Below, piece after piece: positions 36,201 through 43,424 of a DNA stretch of 64,000 nt. The stretch is taken from positions 220,885 to 284,884 of the forward strand of contig NZ_LMUJ01000064.1 of NCBI RefSeq assembly GCF_009765975.1, written 5' to 3'. Made by a program: the position numbers and the translations under genes. Each line of letters opens with the position of its first letter. Position 1 is the stretch's first letter. The notes below the pieces were generated by a model. The model was not told the DNA's origin and made no database searches. It saw only the letters and a list, made by a program, of their open reading frames with translations. The DNA is from Acidisphaera sp. S103 (GTDB lineage Bacteria > Pseudomonadota > Alphaproteobacteria > Acetobacterales > Acetobacteraceae).

Positions 36201-37867
36201 CCTCCATGCTGCGAGGCTTTCTCGACACGGCAGGCATCGAACATCGCTGCGGCGATCCCCGCCTGGTATTCACCAGTGGCGAGGCGCTGACTCCCGATCT
36301 GGTGGCCGCCTGGCGGGACCGGTTCCGGACCAGATTGCACAACCTGTATGGCCCGACAGAGGCCGCGGTGGACGTCACCGCATGGGATTGCGGCGCGGCA
36401 GAGACGGACGGCACAGTTCCTATCGGCCGCCCGGTGGACAATGTGGTCACCCGCGTGCTGGACGGTGCGATGCGACGGCGACCGGCGGGGGATTTGTGGC
36501 TGGGCGGCGTGCAACTTGCCTCGGGCTATGTGAACGCGCCGGCGCAGACCGCCGACGCGTTCCGCCCAGACCCGTTCGGGCCCCCGGGCGCCCGGCTTTA
36601 TCGCACCGGCGACCGGGCAGCATGGCGGGCCGATGGCGCGCTGCTGTATCACGGCCGTTCCGACGCACAGGTGAAGCTGCGCGGCGTGCGGATCGAGATC
36701 GGCGAGATCGAGGCGGCGCTGCTGTCGCATCCGGCGGTGCGGGAGGCGGCGGTACGGCTGCTGGACGACCGCCTGATCGCCTGGGTAGCACCCGGCCTGC
36801 CGGCGGACCTGGACGGTTTCCTCGCCGACCGGCTGCCGGCGGTGATGCGGCCATCCCGGGTGATCGGACAGCCAAGCCTGCCGCTGACCGCCAGCGGGAA
36901 ACTGGACCGGCGCACGCTGACCCTGCCGGACGCTGGCCTTGCCACACCCAGCCTACCGCGCGGCGCGCTGGAGTCACGGATCGCCACGCTGGCGGCGGAG
37001 GTACTGGGCCGACGGCCGGGACCGTTGGAGGATCTGGTCGCGCTGGGTCTGCACTCCCTCGGTGCGGTACGCCTGCTGAACCTGCTGCGGCGAGACCTGG
37101 GTGCAGCACCGCCACTGGCGGCGCTGCATGGCGCTCGCACCGTGGCCGGGCTGGCCGCGGCGCTGATGGGTGCGGAGCTGCGGCCCAGCCCGCTGGTGCG
37201 GTTGCGTGGTGGGACCGGTCTGCCGCTGGTGCTGGTGCATCCGATCGGCGGCGACGTCGCCTGTTTCCTACGCCTGGCCGCCAGACTGGACCGCCCGGTC
37301 TTCGCCATGCAGGCACGTGGGCTGTTGGGCGATGCCCCTGCCGCCGGCATCGATGCAATGGCCAGGGATTACTGTGAGGCCCTGAGCACTGCGGTGACGG
37401 GTCCGGTGGCGCTGGCGGGCTACTCGATGGGCTGCGCAGTGGCGTTCGAAATGGCCCGCCGCCTGGGGCGGCAGGTCCGAACACTGCTGCTGCTGGACGG
37501 ATCGGCCGATCGGGTCGGTCCGGACCTGCCGGGCTTGGCCGAACCGGAGGCGATGCTGGCACGCGCCCGAGCCGACGGGCTGGTCCCGGAAGGTTTCGGA
37601 CGTCAGGACGTCGAACGCGTGGTGGCCGTGATGATGGAAAATCAGCGCGCCTTGTCCGACTGGCGCCCCGCCCCTGCCGACCTGTCCGCCGAACTGATCC
37701 GCACCCAGGCCCGCGATGGTGAAAGGGGATGGGGACGACTGGCGCAAGGCGGGCTGCGTATTCGCGATATCACCGCCACTCACGATAGCCTGCTGGAGGA
37801 GCCGTGCCTGACCACCCTTATCCCGCTCATCGAGGCGGCGCTGCTAGACGAGACGGTGCCGACATGA
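30206..37867 (+). CDS. NRPS with release: C*-A(Asn)-T-E-C-A(Ser)-T-TE
   Basis: 2553 aa, GTG start in a GTGA overlap. It opens with a short condensation-like domain (1-360) in which HHxxxDG is lost: the matching stretch reads LPGLAMDRHG (~86). The A domain (A3 ~502) has code DLTKVGEVGK, one change from Asn DLTKLGEVGK. A GGDSI carrier (~879), the form common before epimerases, leads into an epimerization domain with HHLVIDRVSW (~1057) and TVGWFT (~1181), so D-Asn is expected. A C domain with RHHALLDGW (~1463) follows, then A with code DVWHFSLVDK (Ser is DVWHLSLIDK), T (GLHSL ~2281) and a thioesterase with GYSMG (~2405) and a catalytic His in TATHDS (~2523). This is the terminal module; the TE either hydrolyses or cyclises the chain, and the sequence does not say which. 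Confidence 0.95.
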   Translation: MSEIYPISPVQRRLWDLGAGEAVADYVVTGVSPEAVLTALDALTARWEILRTRFPVPPGLAVPVQDVGTGPSWTATVTDSGVRLTLPGLAMDRHGFALLGQALSAELAGAEPLDGPQYPDVAGWLDDLATGPDGEAGRQFWGRESHPWDAADIPVPPASDSASSATLPSAVTALASYWGTTVDLLLLAAWHLLLQRLSGQSSSRVAVAADGRAQSVLTHALGPLTRWLPGALEVDPALPLSAALPVLAEATEQRRRWQDYTPGDGATFGFRVEPGLVGDRVRLLRCVVPEDPHTLRLVLASDRLAIEGIGADYVMDALLALLAGMAARADTSAGALPIMPEALRARLVVQFNATDRNFPATDAAALFEAACDRDPGAPALRHEGAELSFGSVDVQANAVARRLAAIGVGPESRVGLATARSPALVIGMLGILKAGAAFVPLDPANPPARRDWIAADAGLAAVLHTADLSPPPGVPALLLDGAEDTARPGLRPHPESLAYVLHTSGSTGQPKGVAVTHRGLSNYLLWAGDAYRPELGRGVPVHTSPAFDLTLTALLLPLTRGQWLDLLPESDTLAALAAGFAGVAEWSLVKLTPSHLKALGTEPCAGGTGRLVVGGEALFGEQLTAWAACDPAMPVVNEYGPTETVVGCCVYQAPAGSLPFGPVPIGSPIANTTMLVLDRQGQPVPPGVAGEAWIGGAGVARGYLGRSDLTADRFRPDPAGPAGARAYRTGDLVRHRWDGGLDYLGRADDQLKVAGHRIEPAEIEAALLRLPGVDQVAVLQRGDSLVGFVVPDGPVTAESLRDGLAAILPPWMVPARLRLIPSLPLAPSGKADRAALLALPEATAEHLAPRDAREAALAAIWERVLGRPVGVLDDFFQLGGDSIRGLQVVGRARRIGLSLPPDAVFRHPTVARLAAAVQGVLAAPEAAEDGAWFPLHPIQARFLASAGAEPWHEVQSLLLRPRARPDPAALECALAAVQRRHGMLRARFGQTEDGTWHQHLDPAAEAPRLEVHDVPDGASLERIGTALKRSLDLIHGPLWRVTLLDLADGPALLLAAHHLVIDRVSWGPLLDDLARALAGEALDPSPPAFATWVAALRTAVPAPETMTVSPVTLPLDDPEAPARRLDRTIPAPASQTEVLTALARAIPGWAELPQDTPFAIEVEHHGRDARTLGISIDMSETVGWFTVLAPVPVRGDVDPATVRAALDALPERGLAAMLTPPVAPPPQVLLNHLGRMDLIGGDFESIGRATGSDRSPLRPPSHTIELVTAQIGDVLHCTWHVAGLSLVSAERLAVMFDRHLLALAAPKAVLRRALPAGALEAIEQRLGPVQAVLPATPVQRGMLYHSALDPAGGAYVEQTVMRVDGVLDPAALRAAWTALMRRHAALRTFFSPDEDGDLAQIVLRSAEPAWIDADWRGQPDQNTALASLVAEDRASGFDPQAEPPLRFRLVRLADAEWWFLWTRHHALLDGWSLSPLLTELLALAEGRTLPPPGDPVAASDFLATQDVAADEAFWRGRLKGAEPTPLGGREPATPIRTTSRVDRRVDAAKLLAFARLNGVTPATLVAASWGLVLAHDAGRAESVFAMTSSGRSAGMPGAEQAVGLFLTTLPVRVTLDPDAEPAGFLRGLQAELAAARAHEQYPPEAMLACAALPPGTPLANSLLTYENYPVDPALSAPRPDAPRILAVESAEQSSSPLALLAGMDENEMVLSLRFDPARFDANSATERLDRVTAALDGLTTAHRLAAVLPAPAIGDFENGPAIAHPVETPLHERVLAQASRTPEAPAVLWDNVVISYADLVSRARGVAAALRAAGIRRGDVVGLKTDRCEALLPALLGTLLAGAAWCPLEPDQPPQRLAAMAGDARVRVTLCGPGVTGDGGLPLDATVANVDDRFPALTGDDTAYVLFTSGSTGRPKGVAMPHGAIVNRLDWMQRAYPIGPGDVVLQKTPLGFDVCIWELFWPLLTGASVLVAPPGVQRDPDAMAAVMARHRVSVLHFVPSMLRGFLDTAGIEHRCGDPRLVFTSGEALTPDLVAAWRDRFRTRLHNLYGPTEAAVDVTAWDCGAAETDGTVPIGRPVDNVVTRVLDGAMRRRPAGDLWLGGVQLASGYVNAPAQTADAFRPDPFGPPGARLYRTGDRAAWRADGALLYHGRSDAQVKLRGVRIEIGEIEAALLSHPAVREAAVRLLDDRLIAWVAPGLPADLDGFLADRLPAVMRPSRVIGQPSLPLTASGKLDRRTLTLPDAGLATPSLPRGALESRIATLAAEVLGRRPGPLEDLVALGLHSLGAVRLLNLLRRDLGAAPPLAALHGARTVAGLAAALMGAELRPSPLVRLRGGTGLPLVLVHPIGGDVACFLRLAARLDRPVFAMQARGLLGDAPAAGIDAMARDYCEALSTAVTGPVALAGYSMGCAVAFEMARRLGRQVRTLLLLDGSADRVGPDLPGLAEPEAMLARARADGLVPEGFGRQDVERVVAVMMENQRALSDWRPAPADLSAELIRTQARDGERGWGRLAQGGLRIRDITATHDSLLEEPCLTTLIPLIEAALLDETVPT

Positions 37868-39219
37868 AACCGCGGCGCATTGCGATCGTCGCATCCGGCT
37901 CGATGGGTGACGTGCGGCCGTACGGTGTCCTGGCGGCGGCATTCGCTCGTGCTGGCTGGGATGCCGGGCTGGTCGCCAATGACGGCTACGCGGCGACGGC
38001 GGAGGCATTGGGCGTGCCCTGGTTCACCCCGGGGCTGCCGCCGTTGGATCACGTGATGGCCTGGCAGCGGCGGCAGAACGCGCAGGAAGCCGGGATTTTC
38101 GACGCCGGGCTGTGGGACGCCTGGTTCGCCGCCTACCCGGCTCTGGTCGAGGCGCTGACCGGCGCCGACGTGGTGGTCAGCCGCATCCTCTGGATCGGCG
38201 ACGCTGCTCGGCTGCTGGACATCCCGTTCGTGCTGGCGCCGAACCTGCCGCGTGAGGGGCCTCGGACCGACCTGCCGCGTGTGCCGGTCGGCACCGCCAT
38301 CGGGGCGATGGTGCGACGGCGGCGTGCCATGAGCCGGGTGCCCGGCGCGGTGGCGGCATTGAACCTGGCGAGCCATGCCGGGCTGATCTCCGACCGGATC
38401 AGCCTGCTGTGGCAGGAACGGCGCAGCTTCGGTGAGTTGCTGCGGCTGCAAAAGCGACATCACGCCGCCCTGACGGCCCTGGCGAGTCCCGCGGCACGCG
38501 CTCGGCTGAAGCGCCCGGTGCCGCCGATCCTGGAGATGGTGGGCCTGAGCCACCACGTGCTGCCGCCCCGCAAGCACGAACGCTTCACCGGCACTTGGCG
38601 GACCCCGACCGCAGCATACACGCCGCCGCCTGACCTGGCACGCCTGCTGGACGGTGGGGAGCCGCCGGTGTTCATCGGCTTCGGGTCGGTGCCATGCATG
38701 CCCTCGGGCGACGATTTCAACTGGCTGTCGCAGATGGTCGGCGCGGCGGTGCGGCAATCCGGGGTGCGCGCGGTGATCGCGCCCGGCTGGGGTGGCTTGC
38801 GTTGGCCTCGGGAAACGGAAGGTGCCGCCGATCCGGACAAGGTTGTGGTCATCGACGGGGTGCCGCACGACTGGCTGTTCCCTCGGCTGGGTGCGGTGGT
38901 GCATCACTGTGGCGTCGGCACCGCGATGGCGGCGCTGGCGGCCGGCACGCCCAATGTCCCGGTGCCGTTCCTGCAGGACGAACCGTTCTGGGCCTGGCGG
39001 CTGCACGATCTGGGCGTCGCGCCGCCGCCGATCGACCCGATGCTGCTGACCGCGCCGGGGCTGGCCGGTGCGATGCGGGCGGCGCTGGACGACCCGGCCA
39101 TCCGGTCCCGGGCGGCGGCGCTGGGACAGGCGATGCGCGAGGACGACGGCCTGGCCACCGCCGTGCACCTGGTCGAGGAAGCGCTGGATATGTGGGAGCC
39201 GAGCGATGTCGCAGCTTAG
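37864..39219 (+). CDS. UDP-glycosyltransferase-like (GT1/MGT family)
   Basis: 451 aa. The ATG at 37864 is chosen because it makes an ATGA overlap with the NRPS stop; longer in-frame starts lie inside that gene. The N-terminus (RRIAIVASGSMGDVRPY) is the acceptor-side Rossmann start of GT-B enzymes such as sterol and macrolide glycosyltransferases. The C-terminal half has FIGFGSVP (about residue 264) and the nucleotide-sugar motif HHCGVGTAMAALAAGTPNVPVP (about 340-360). Its position in the operon points to sugar transfer onto the peptide, where Ser, Thr, the beta-hydroxyl ketide or a hydroxylated Asn are possible acceptors. No sugar-biosynthesis genes are visible, so a common cellular NDP-sugar may be used. 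The 3' end overlaps the dioxygenase start by 14 nt. Confidence 0.88.
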   Translation: MKPRRIAIVASGSMGDVRPYGVLAAAFARAGWDAGLVANDGYAATAEALGVPWFTPGLPPLDHVMAWQRRQNAQEAGIFDAGLWDAWFAAYPALVEALTGADVVVSRILWIGDAARLLDIPFVLAPNLPREGPRTDLPRVPVGTAIGAMVRRRRAMSRVPGAVAALNLASHAGLISDRISLLWQERRSFGELLRLQKRHHAALTALASPAARARLKRPVPPILEMVGLSHHVLPPRKHERFTGTWRTPTAAYTPPPDLARLLDGGEPPVFIGFGSVPCMPSGDDFNWLSQMVGAAVRQSGVRAVIAPGWGGLRWPRETEGAADPDKVVVIDGVPHDWLFPRLGAVVHHCGVGTAMAALAAGTPNVPVPFLQDEPFWAWRLHDLGVAPPPIDPMLLTAPGLAGAMRAALDDPAIRSRAAALGQAMREDDGLATAVHLVEEALDMWEPSDVAA

Positions 39220-40192
39220 CGGTGCTCGGCGACGGGTTGTGCCGGTTGGGGAGATGGTTGCCGCCGAGCTGCCGGCGGATGGGCGTTCGTTGCCGCTGCT
39301 GGTTCGGCCGGCGGCGGCCGATGTGGCGCTGGCCGGGTGGATCGGCGCAAATCGCGATCAGGCGCGCCTATGGCTCGACCGCTACGGCGCGGTGTTGTTC
39401 CGCGGCTTCGGCATGGCGGACGCGAAGGGGCTGGCCACCCTGCTGCGCGCGACAGGGGCGGAACCGCTGGACTACACCGAACGGTCCTCACCGCGGCGGG
39501 AACTGGGGGGACGGGTTTACACCAGCACTGAGCATCCGGCGCATGCGGATATTCTGTTACATTGCGAGAATAGTTATCAGGCATCGTGGCCGACCTTGCT
39601 GATGTTTCTTTGCCGTGTTCCGGCGGAGACCGGCGGTGAGACGCCTCTGGCGGATACCAGGCGCGTCCGTGGCCGGTTGCCGCCCGACCTGGTCGACCGG
39701 TTCGCCGCCCACGGTGTGATGTACCGGCGATGCCTCGACGGACGATTGGGGTTATCGTGGCAGGACGTGCTGGGCACTGCCGATCGCGACGAAGCCGAAC
39801 GGCGATGCGTGGCGCGGGGCTTGCGGTTTTCGTGGCGCGCCGATGGGGCGCTGCGGACGGAAGCGGTACGGCCGCTGGTGGACCGTCATCCTGGAACCGG
39901 CGAACCGATATGGTTCAATCATATGCTGTTCTTTCATCCCTCCTCGCTGGCTCCCGAAGCACAGGCCGCCTTCGCCGGGCTTGCGTCCGAGGATCTGCCG
40001 AACGACACCCGTTTTGGTGACGGTTCGGCCGTGCCCGAGGCAGCGGTGGCGGCACTGCGCGAGGCATACAGGCGGGAGGAAGTGCGTTTCACGTGGGAAG
40101 CGGGCGATGTGCTGCTGTTGGACAACATGTTGACCGCACACGGCCGAGGAGTCTTCACCGGCCGGCGGGAGGTGCTGGTCGCGATGGGATAA
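39206..40192 (+). CDS. Fe(II)/2-oxoglutarate dioxygenase, SyrP/AsnO-like
   Basis: 328 aa, TauD-superfamily. The ATG at 39206 lies inside the end of the glycosyltransferase gene. The first two iron ligands are in LHCENSY (about residue 117), an HxE pair as in AsnO rather than HxD. The distal His is in LLLDNMLTAHGRGVFTGRR near the C-terminus, a stretch typical of SyrP-like amino-acid beta-hydroxylases, and the 2-oxoglutarate-binding Arg follows it. SyrP hydroxylates carrier-bound Asp and AsnO hydroxylates Asn. With an Asn-activating module in the last synthetase, beta-hydroxylation of Asn is the simplest role; this substrate is inferred, not shown. The stop codon (TAA) lies in the first copy of a 14-bp tandem array. 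Confidence 0.88.
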   Translation: MSQLSGARRRVVPVGEMVAAELPADGRSLPLLVRPAAADVALAGWIGANRDQARLWLDRYGAVLFRGFGMADAKGLATLLRATGAEPLDYTERSSPRRELGGRVYTSTEHPAHADILLHCENSYQASWPTLLMFLCRVPAETGGETPLADTRRVRGRLPPDLVDRFAAHGVMYRRCLDGRLGLSWQDVLGTADRDEAERRCVARGLRFSWRADGALRTEAVRPLVDRHPGTGEPIWFNHMLFFHPSSLAPEAQAAFAGLASEDLPNDTRFGDGSAVPEAAVAALREAYRREEVRFTWEAGDVLLLDNMLTAHGRGVFTGRREVLVAMG

Positions 40193-40302
40193 CACCCGGA
40201 GGATAGCACCCGGAGGATAGCACCCGGAGGATAGCACCCGGAGGATAGCACCCGGAGGATAGCACCCGGAGGATAGCACCCGGAGGATAGCACCCGGAGG
40301 AT
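40187..40302. repeat. 14-bp tandem array, eight copies plus a 4-bp stub
   Basis: Unit GGATAGCACCCGGA. Seven copies are identical; the first (40187-40200) has one change (GGATAA), which forms the stop codon of the dioxygenase. The array fills the gap between that gene and the convergent methyltransferase gene. Fourteen is not a multiple of three, so it is not a coding repeat. Each unit boundary reads CCGGAGGAT, which looks like a Shine-Dalgarno site, but no start codon follows. Identical copies suggest recent slippage expansion. Confidence 0.97.
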
Positions 40303-40334
40303 CGCTGCTTTGGTCCACGCAAACCGCCCGGATA

Positions 40335-41162
40335 TCATGGCTTGATGAGAACGGCGTTGATCAACCGGGTGCGACCCTCGGCCATCGCTTGCCCTGCATT
40401 CCGGATTTTTTCCCGGAAACTCGGTCCCACCACGACATGAATGCCGAGGATCGGCGGATCGGTGGGATTGCTCGCGGCGCGGTTCCGTTCGGCCGCCGCC
40501 TCCGCGAGCGCCGTTTCGGTGTTGTCCACCCATTCCTTGATCTGAAAGCCAGCGGCCACCAGCAGGCTCTTCGTTTCTTCCGGGGTACGAAGAAAACTGA
40601 TCTCTGGCCGGTCGGCCCACATCACCGGAAACCGCAACGGATCGCCGTTGCCCACCGCCACGTCCTGGATCGCCAGCCGTCCGCCGGAGCGCAGCACGCG
40701 GTGCATCTCGGCGTAATAGCGCGGCCGGTCGGCGATATTCATCGCCACGTTCTGCGACCATGCGCAATCGAAGCTGGCATCGGGAAACGGAATATCCAGC
40801 GCGGAGCCGACCCGGAAATCCACTCGATCGGCCAGCCCGGCGCGCTCGGTCAGGGCCTTGGCGGTTTCGACGAATTCCGGCGTCAGGTCGACCCCGCTGA
40901 CCCGGCAGGATCGGGTCGCCGCCAAATAGCGCGACGGCCCGCCCAACCCGGAGCCGACGTCGATAACCCGGTCGGTGGGAGATGGGGCCAGCAGCCCCGC
41001 CAGTTCCTCGGTCGCAAGGCGGCGGCGGGAGTGGAATTCATCCACCGGCGCCAGGTCGTCGATTGTCAGGTGGTCGATATCCTTGCCGGCCTGCGCGAGC
41101 GCCGCGAGTATCCGCTCCAGCAGCCCACCCTTGCCGTAATGCCGCGCAACCTCCTCGATCAT
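40335..41162 (-). CDS. Class I SAM-dependent methyltransferase
   Basis: 275 aa. The ATG at 41162 is chosen because GGAGG lies 8 nt upstream; an ATG five codons earlier overlaps that site. Motif I is VIDVGSGLGGPSRYLA (about residue 68), followed by the acidic SGVDLTPEFV and SFDCAWSQNVAMNI. The N-terminal HYGKGGLLERI and DLAPVDEFHSRRRLAT resemble sarcosine/dimethylglycine N-methyltransferases and related small-molecule enzymes. The substrate is not evident. The gene faces the NRPS operon across the tandem array, so it is probably not part of it, but a tailoring role cannot be excluded. Confidence 0.85.
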   Translation of the reverse strand: MIEEVARHYGKGGLLERILAALAQAGKDIDHLTIDDLAPVDEFHSRRRLATEELAGLLAPSPTDRVIDVGSGLGGPSRYLAATRSCRVSGVDLTPEFVETAKALTERAGLADRVDFRVGSALDIPFPDASFDCAWSQNVAMNIADRPRYYAEMHRVLRSGGRLAIQDVAVGNGDPLRFPVMWADRPEISFLRTPEETKSLLVAAGFQIKEWVDNTETALAEAAAERNRAASNPTDPPILGIHVVVGPSFREKIRNAGQAMAEGRTRLINAVLIKP

Positions 41163-41484
41163 CGTATTTTCCTCCATTGCTTGTCGACCTGCACGTTCCC
41201 ACGAAAAACGGGGAAAAGCATCGTGACGGGCATCACTTCGGACGATGTCCGGCAATCGCCGATCACCTTGGCGGGCACGCAGCGAAACGAAGTGATCGCC
41301 GCCGGCAAGCGAACACCGGCCCTCGGCCTGACGCATGACCTCACCGGCGCGGATTCGATGGCCCCAATGGCGAAACCACGATCGGCACAAAATAATTGCC
41401 CAGCCAGCGATCAAATGGAATCGTTGGAGTTGTCCGACTCCGATCGATGCGCGCAGACTGGTCATGTACCCTCTGGAGATTGTC
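41163..41484. other. Divergent intergenic region with a 9-bp inverted repeat
   Basis: About 320 bp between the methyltransferase (minus) and the HU-like gene (plus), so promoters of both should lie here. A perfect inverted repeat, ATCACTTCG (41232-41240) and CGAAGTGAT (41288-41296), has its arms 47 bp apart. A short GGAGT...ACTCC hairpin lies near 41426-41441. No confident -35/-10 pair was found. Confidence 0.5.
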
Positions 41485-41895
41485 ATGCCACCAGCCAAGA
41501 AAGCAGCCTCCGCCAAGAAGGCAGCCGTCCCGGCCAAAAAGGCCGCTCCGGTCAAACAGGCCGCGCCTGTCGCCAAGAAGGCCGCGGCGGCGAAAACGGC
41601 CGCCAAAGCCGCGCCACAGATCACGGTCACGCTGAAGCAGATCGCCGCCGAGTTGGCTGAAGGCCGCGACCTGCCGAAGAAGCAGGCGGAGAGCCTGCTG
41701 AGTGAATTGGTGACGCTCACCGCCCAGCATCTCAAGAAGGGGAACAAGATCCGCCTGACCGGACTTGGCGTCCTCGAGGTCAGGAACCGGGAGGCGCGGA
41801 TGGGACGGAATCCGGCGACGGGTGAAGCCATTCAGATCAAGGCGAGCAAGAAGATCGCCTTCCGGCCGGCGAAGGAGCTCAAGGAGGCGGTGTAG
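41485..41895 (+). CDS. HU-family DNA-binding protein with Lys/Ala-rich tail
   Basis: 136 aa. The ATG at 41485 follows TGGAG with about 7 nt spacing; the ATG at 41464 lacks such a site. Residues 1-48 are low-complexity Pro/Ala/Lys repeats (PAKKAA type) like histone H1 or AlgP tails. Residues 50-136 form an HU/IHF fold with KKGNKIRLTGLGVLEVRNR and GRNPATGEAIQI, the beta-arm region that contacts DNA. Likely a nucleoid protein that bends and compacts DNA, with the tail adding nonspecific binding. Confidence 0.88.
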   Translation: MPPAKKAASAKKAAVPAKKAAPVKQAAPVAKKAAAAKTAAKAAPQITVTLKQIAAELAEGRDLPKKQAESLLSELVTLTAQHLKKGNKIRLTGLGVLEVRNREARMGRNPATGEAIQIKASKKIAFRPAKELKEAV

Positions 41896-42060
41896 GCCGG
41901 GGCTTGCCGCTCTTGTCGTGACGTCGATTACCATCGCCATTGCCGAAACCCCTGGCACCGTCCGCTGGCCCAGCGCGTTCTACGTCGCCGGAATCGAATA
42001 GATCATGGCGCCCGGATTGGCGGTCGCATCGCGCCGCCGCCGGAGGCACATGCCGGTTGG

Positions 42061-42330
42061 CGGCGCGACAACACGCTGGACTGCGACTGCCGGACGCTTG
42101 CGCGATTTCTGGACGATGCCAGGCAACCGGCCTGGACTTTTGCCGCGGCGGAACCCGTGCGCCGCCACGTGGAGGCGACAATCCGCTCCGCACACTGCGA
42201 TGTCGATACGAAGACGGAAAAGCGCGGCCACCCGCGTCGGCTGGTCTGCACCAAAAACCAGACCAGTTATCGGCGCCGGTGCGTTCAGCGCGAAAACGAC
42301 TTGGCCAAACACGCGCGACTCAAGGCATAG
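42061..42330 (+). pseudogene. 5'-truncated remnant of a conserved gene (C-terminal part)
   Basis: From 42061 to a TAG at 42328 the frame reads a protein-like 89 residues without a start codon. It includes LDCDCRTLARFLDDARQPAW, then RRHVEATIRSAHCDVDT and HPRRLVCTKNQTSYRRRC. The Cys spacing and the KxxHPxxLVCTKNxxSYxRRC end look like a conserved C-terminal domain I have seen in uncharacterised proteins; I cannot name it. In the same frame upstream (41896-42060) the translation is Arg-rich and not protein-like, so the 5' part is missing. It lies between the HU-like and ferritin-like genes; nothing else was seen in 41896-42435. Confidence 0.6.
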
Positions 42331-42435
42331 TGCCACCGAACCGAAGCCGTGGCACATTGCTCCACGCTCTTGTGAGGATGCTGGATATCCTCGGCCACGA
42401 CCCAACTTAATGGGTCCTCAACGACACGGATCGCC

Positions 42436-43392
42436 ATGTCACCGACTATCGATGAAATCGAAGCCGCCGATCGGCGTGCGCGCGAGTGGCAGTGGCCAAC
42501 GGCGGAACCGCTGCCCATCGGCACGCAACAGCACCGCGACGCCGCCTGCCGGATGTTCCACGACACGTTCAACCCGTACAAGCCATCAGTCATCGAATGG
42601 CCGAAACTGGAGCCGGAGGCGCTGGAACGGCTGACCAGCCTGCCGATCTGGGACATCGCGGTGAATACCGAGACGAAGGCCCGCGCACGTATGATCGCAT
42701 ACGGCGAGTCGGTGGACGACGCGGCGTGGCGGGAGGCGATCAGCCGCAATGGCTGGGAAGAGGGCCGGCACAAGGAGGTGCTGGCCAACCTCGTTTCCAG
42801 CTACGGCATCAAGCTGGCGCCCGAACCGCCCGACCGGCTGCCGGCCGATCCGGAATGGGGCTACCTGGTTACCGGCTACTCCGAATGCATCGACAGCTTC
42901 TTCGCCTTCGGCCTGTTCGAGGTCGCCCGCCGGTCCGGCTACTTCCCCCCTGCCCTGGTGGACACGTTCGAGCCGGTGATCCAGGAGGAGGCGCGTCACA
43001 TCCTGCTGTTCGCCAACTGGCTGGCCTGGCACCGCAAGCGATTGGGACCCTTGCGGCGGATCCGTTTCGAACTTCGGGTGGCCAGGGCGTGGATTTTCCT
43101 GGGGTGGGAGCGGATCGGCCTGGCGCGGGACATGGATGGCGGCAGCGCCAAGAAACCGGCGGTCGACAACAACTTCACCCTGACCGGCAGCAAGGCTGTG
43201 AGTGACGTGGACATCAATCCGCTCGATTTGATGGTGATCTGCCTCAGCGAAAACGATCGTCGCTTCGCCGGCTACGACTTGCGCCTGCTGCGCCCGACCA
43301 CCACCCCGGCGCTGGCACGCCTGGCGGTGCGTCTCGGCCGGCTGTTCCGGCGGCGTTCGGCGGACAAGGCCATGAAACCGGAGACGTTCTGA
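42436..43392 (+). CDS. Ferritin-like diiron protein, function unknown
   Basis: 318 aa. Two ExxH motifs, EEGRH (about residue 112) and EEARH (about 187), plus Glu in GYSECIDSFF (about 148), fit a four-helix diiron centre of the ferritin/rubrerythrin/oxygenase type. The sequence is Trp-rich near the N-terminus and ends in a basic tail. No signal peptide is seen. It could be a non-heme diiron oxidase or an iron-binding protein. The ribosome site is weak. It stands alone behind a gene remnant, so context does not help. Confidence 0.75.
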   Translation: MSPTIDEIEAADRRAREWQWPTAEPLPIGTQQHRDAACRMFHDTFNPYKPSVIEWPKLEPEALERLTSLPIWDIAVNTETKARARMIAYGESVDDAAWREAISRNGWEEGRHKEVLANLVSSYGIKLAPEPPDRLPADPEWGYLVTGYSECIDSFFAFGLFEVARRSGYFPPALVDTFEPVIQEEARHILLFANWLAWHRKRLGPLRRIRFELRVARAWIFLGWERIGLARDMDGGSAKKPAVDNNFTLTGSKAVSDVDINPLDLMVICLSENDRRFAGYDLRLLRPTTTPALARLAVRLGRLFRRRSADKAMKPETF

Positions 43393-43424
43393 TCTGTTAA
43401 GCCTCGGCGTGCGTAATTCTGGTA

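Noticed and set aside
37804-37863. Upstream start for the glycosyltransferase inside the NRPS gene
   Set aside because: The extension precedes the GT-B Rossmann start and the ATGA overlap matches all other junctions.
1-40192. Naming the product a didemnin
   Set aside because: Pro, Me2Tyr and Thr are shared, but the thiazoline, Gln, D-Asn and Ser modules and their order are not those of didemnin.
40187-40302. CRISPR array
   Set aside because: Units are 14 bp and directly adjacent, with no spacers and no cas genes.
40389-41660. Plus-strand open frame of 423 codons across the methyltransferase
   Set aside because: No domain or ribosome site, and it opposes a well-supported methyltransferase gene.
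41163-41831. Long N-terminal extension of the minus-strand methyltransferase
   Set aside because: It runs antisense through the HU-like gene and is low complexity; a good ribosome site and the family start lie at 41162.
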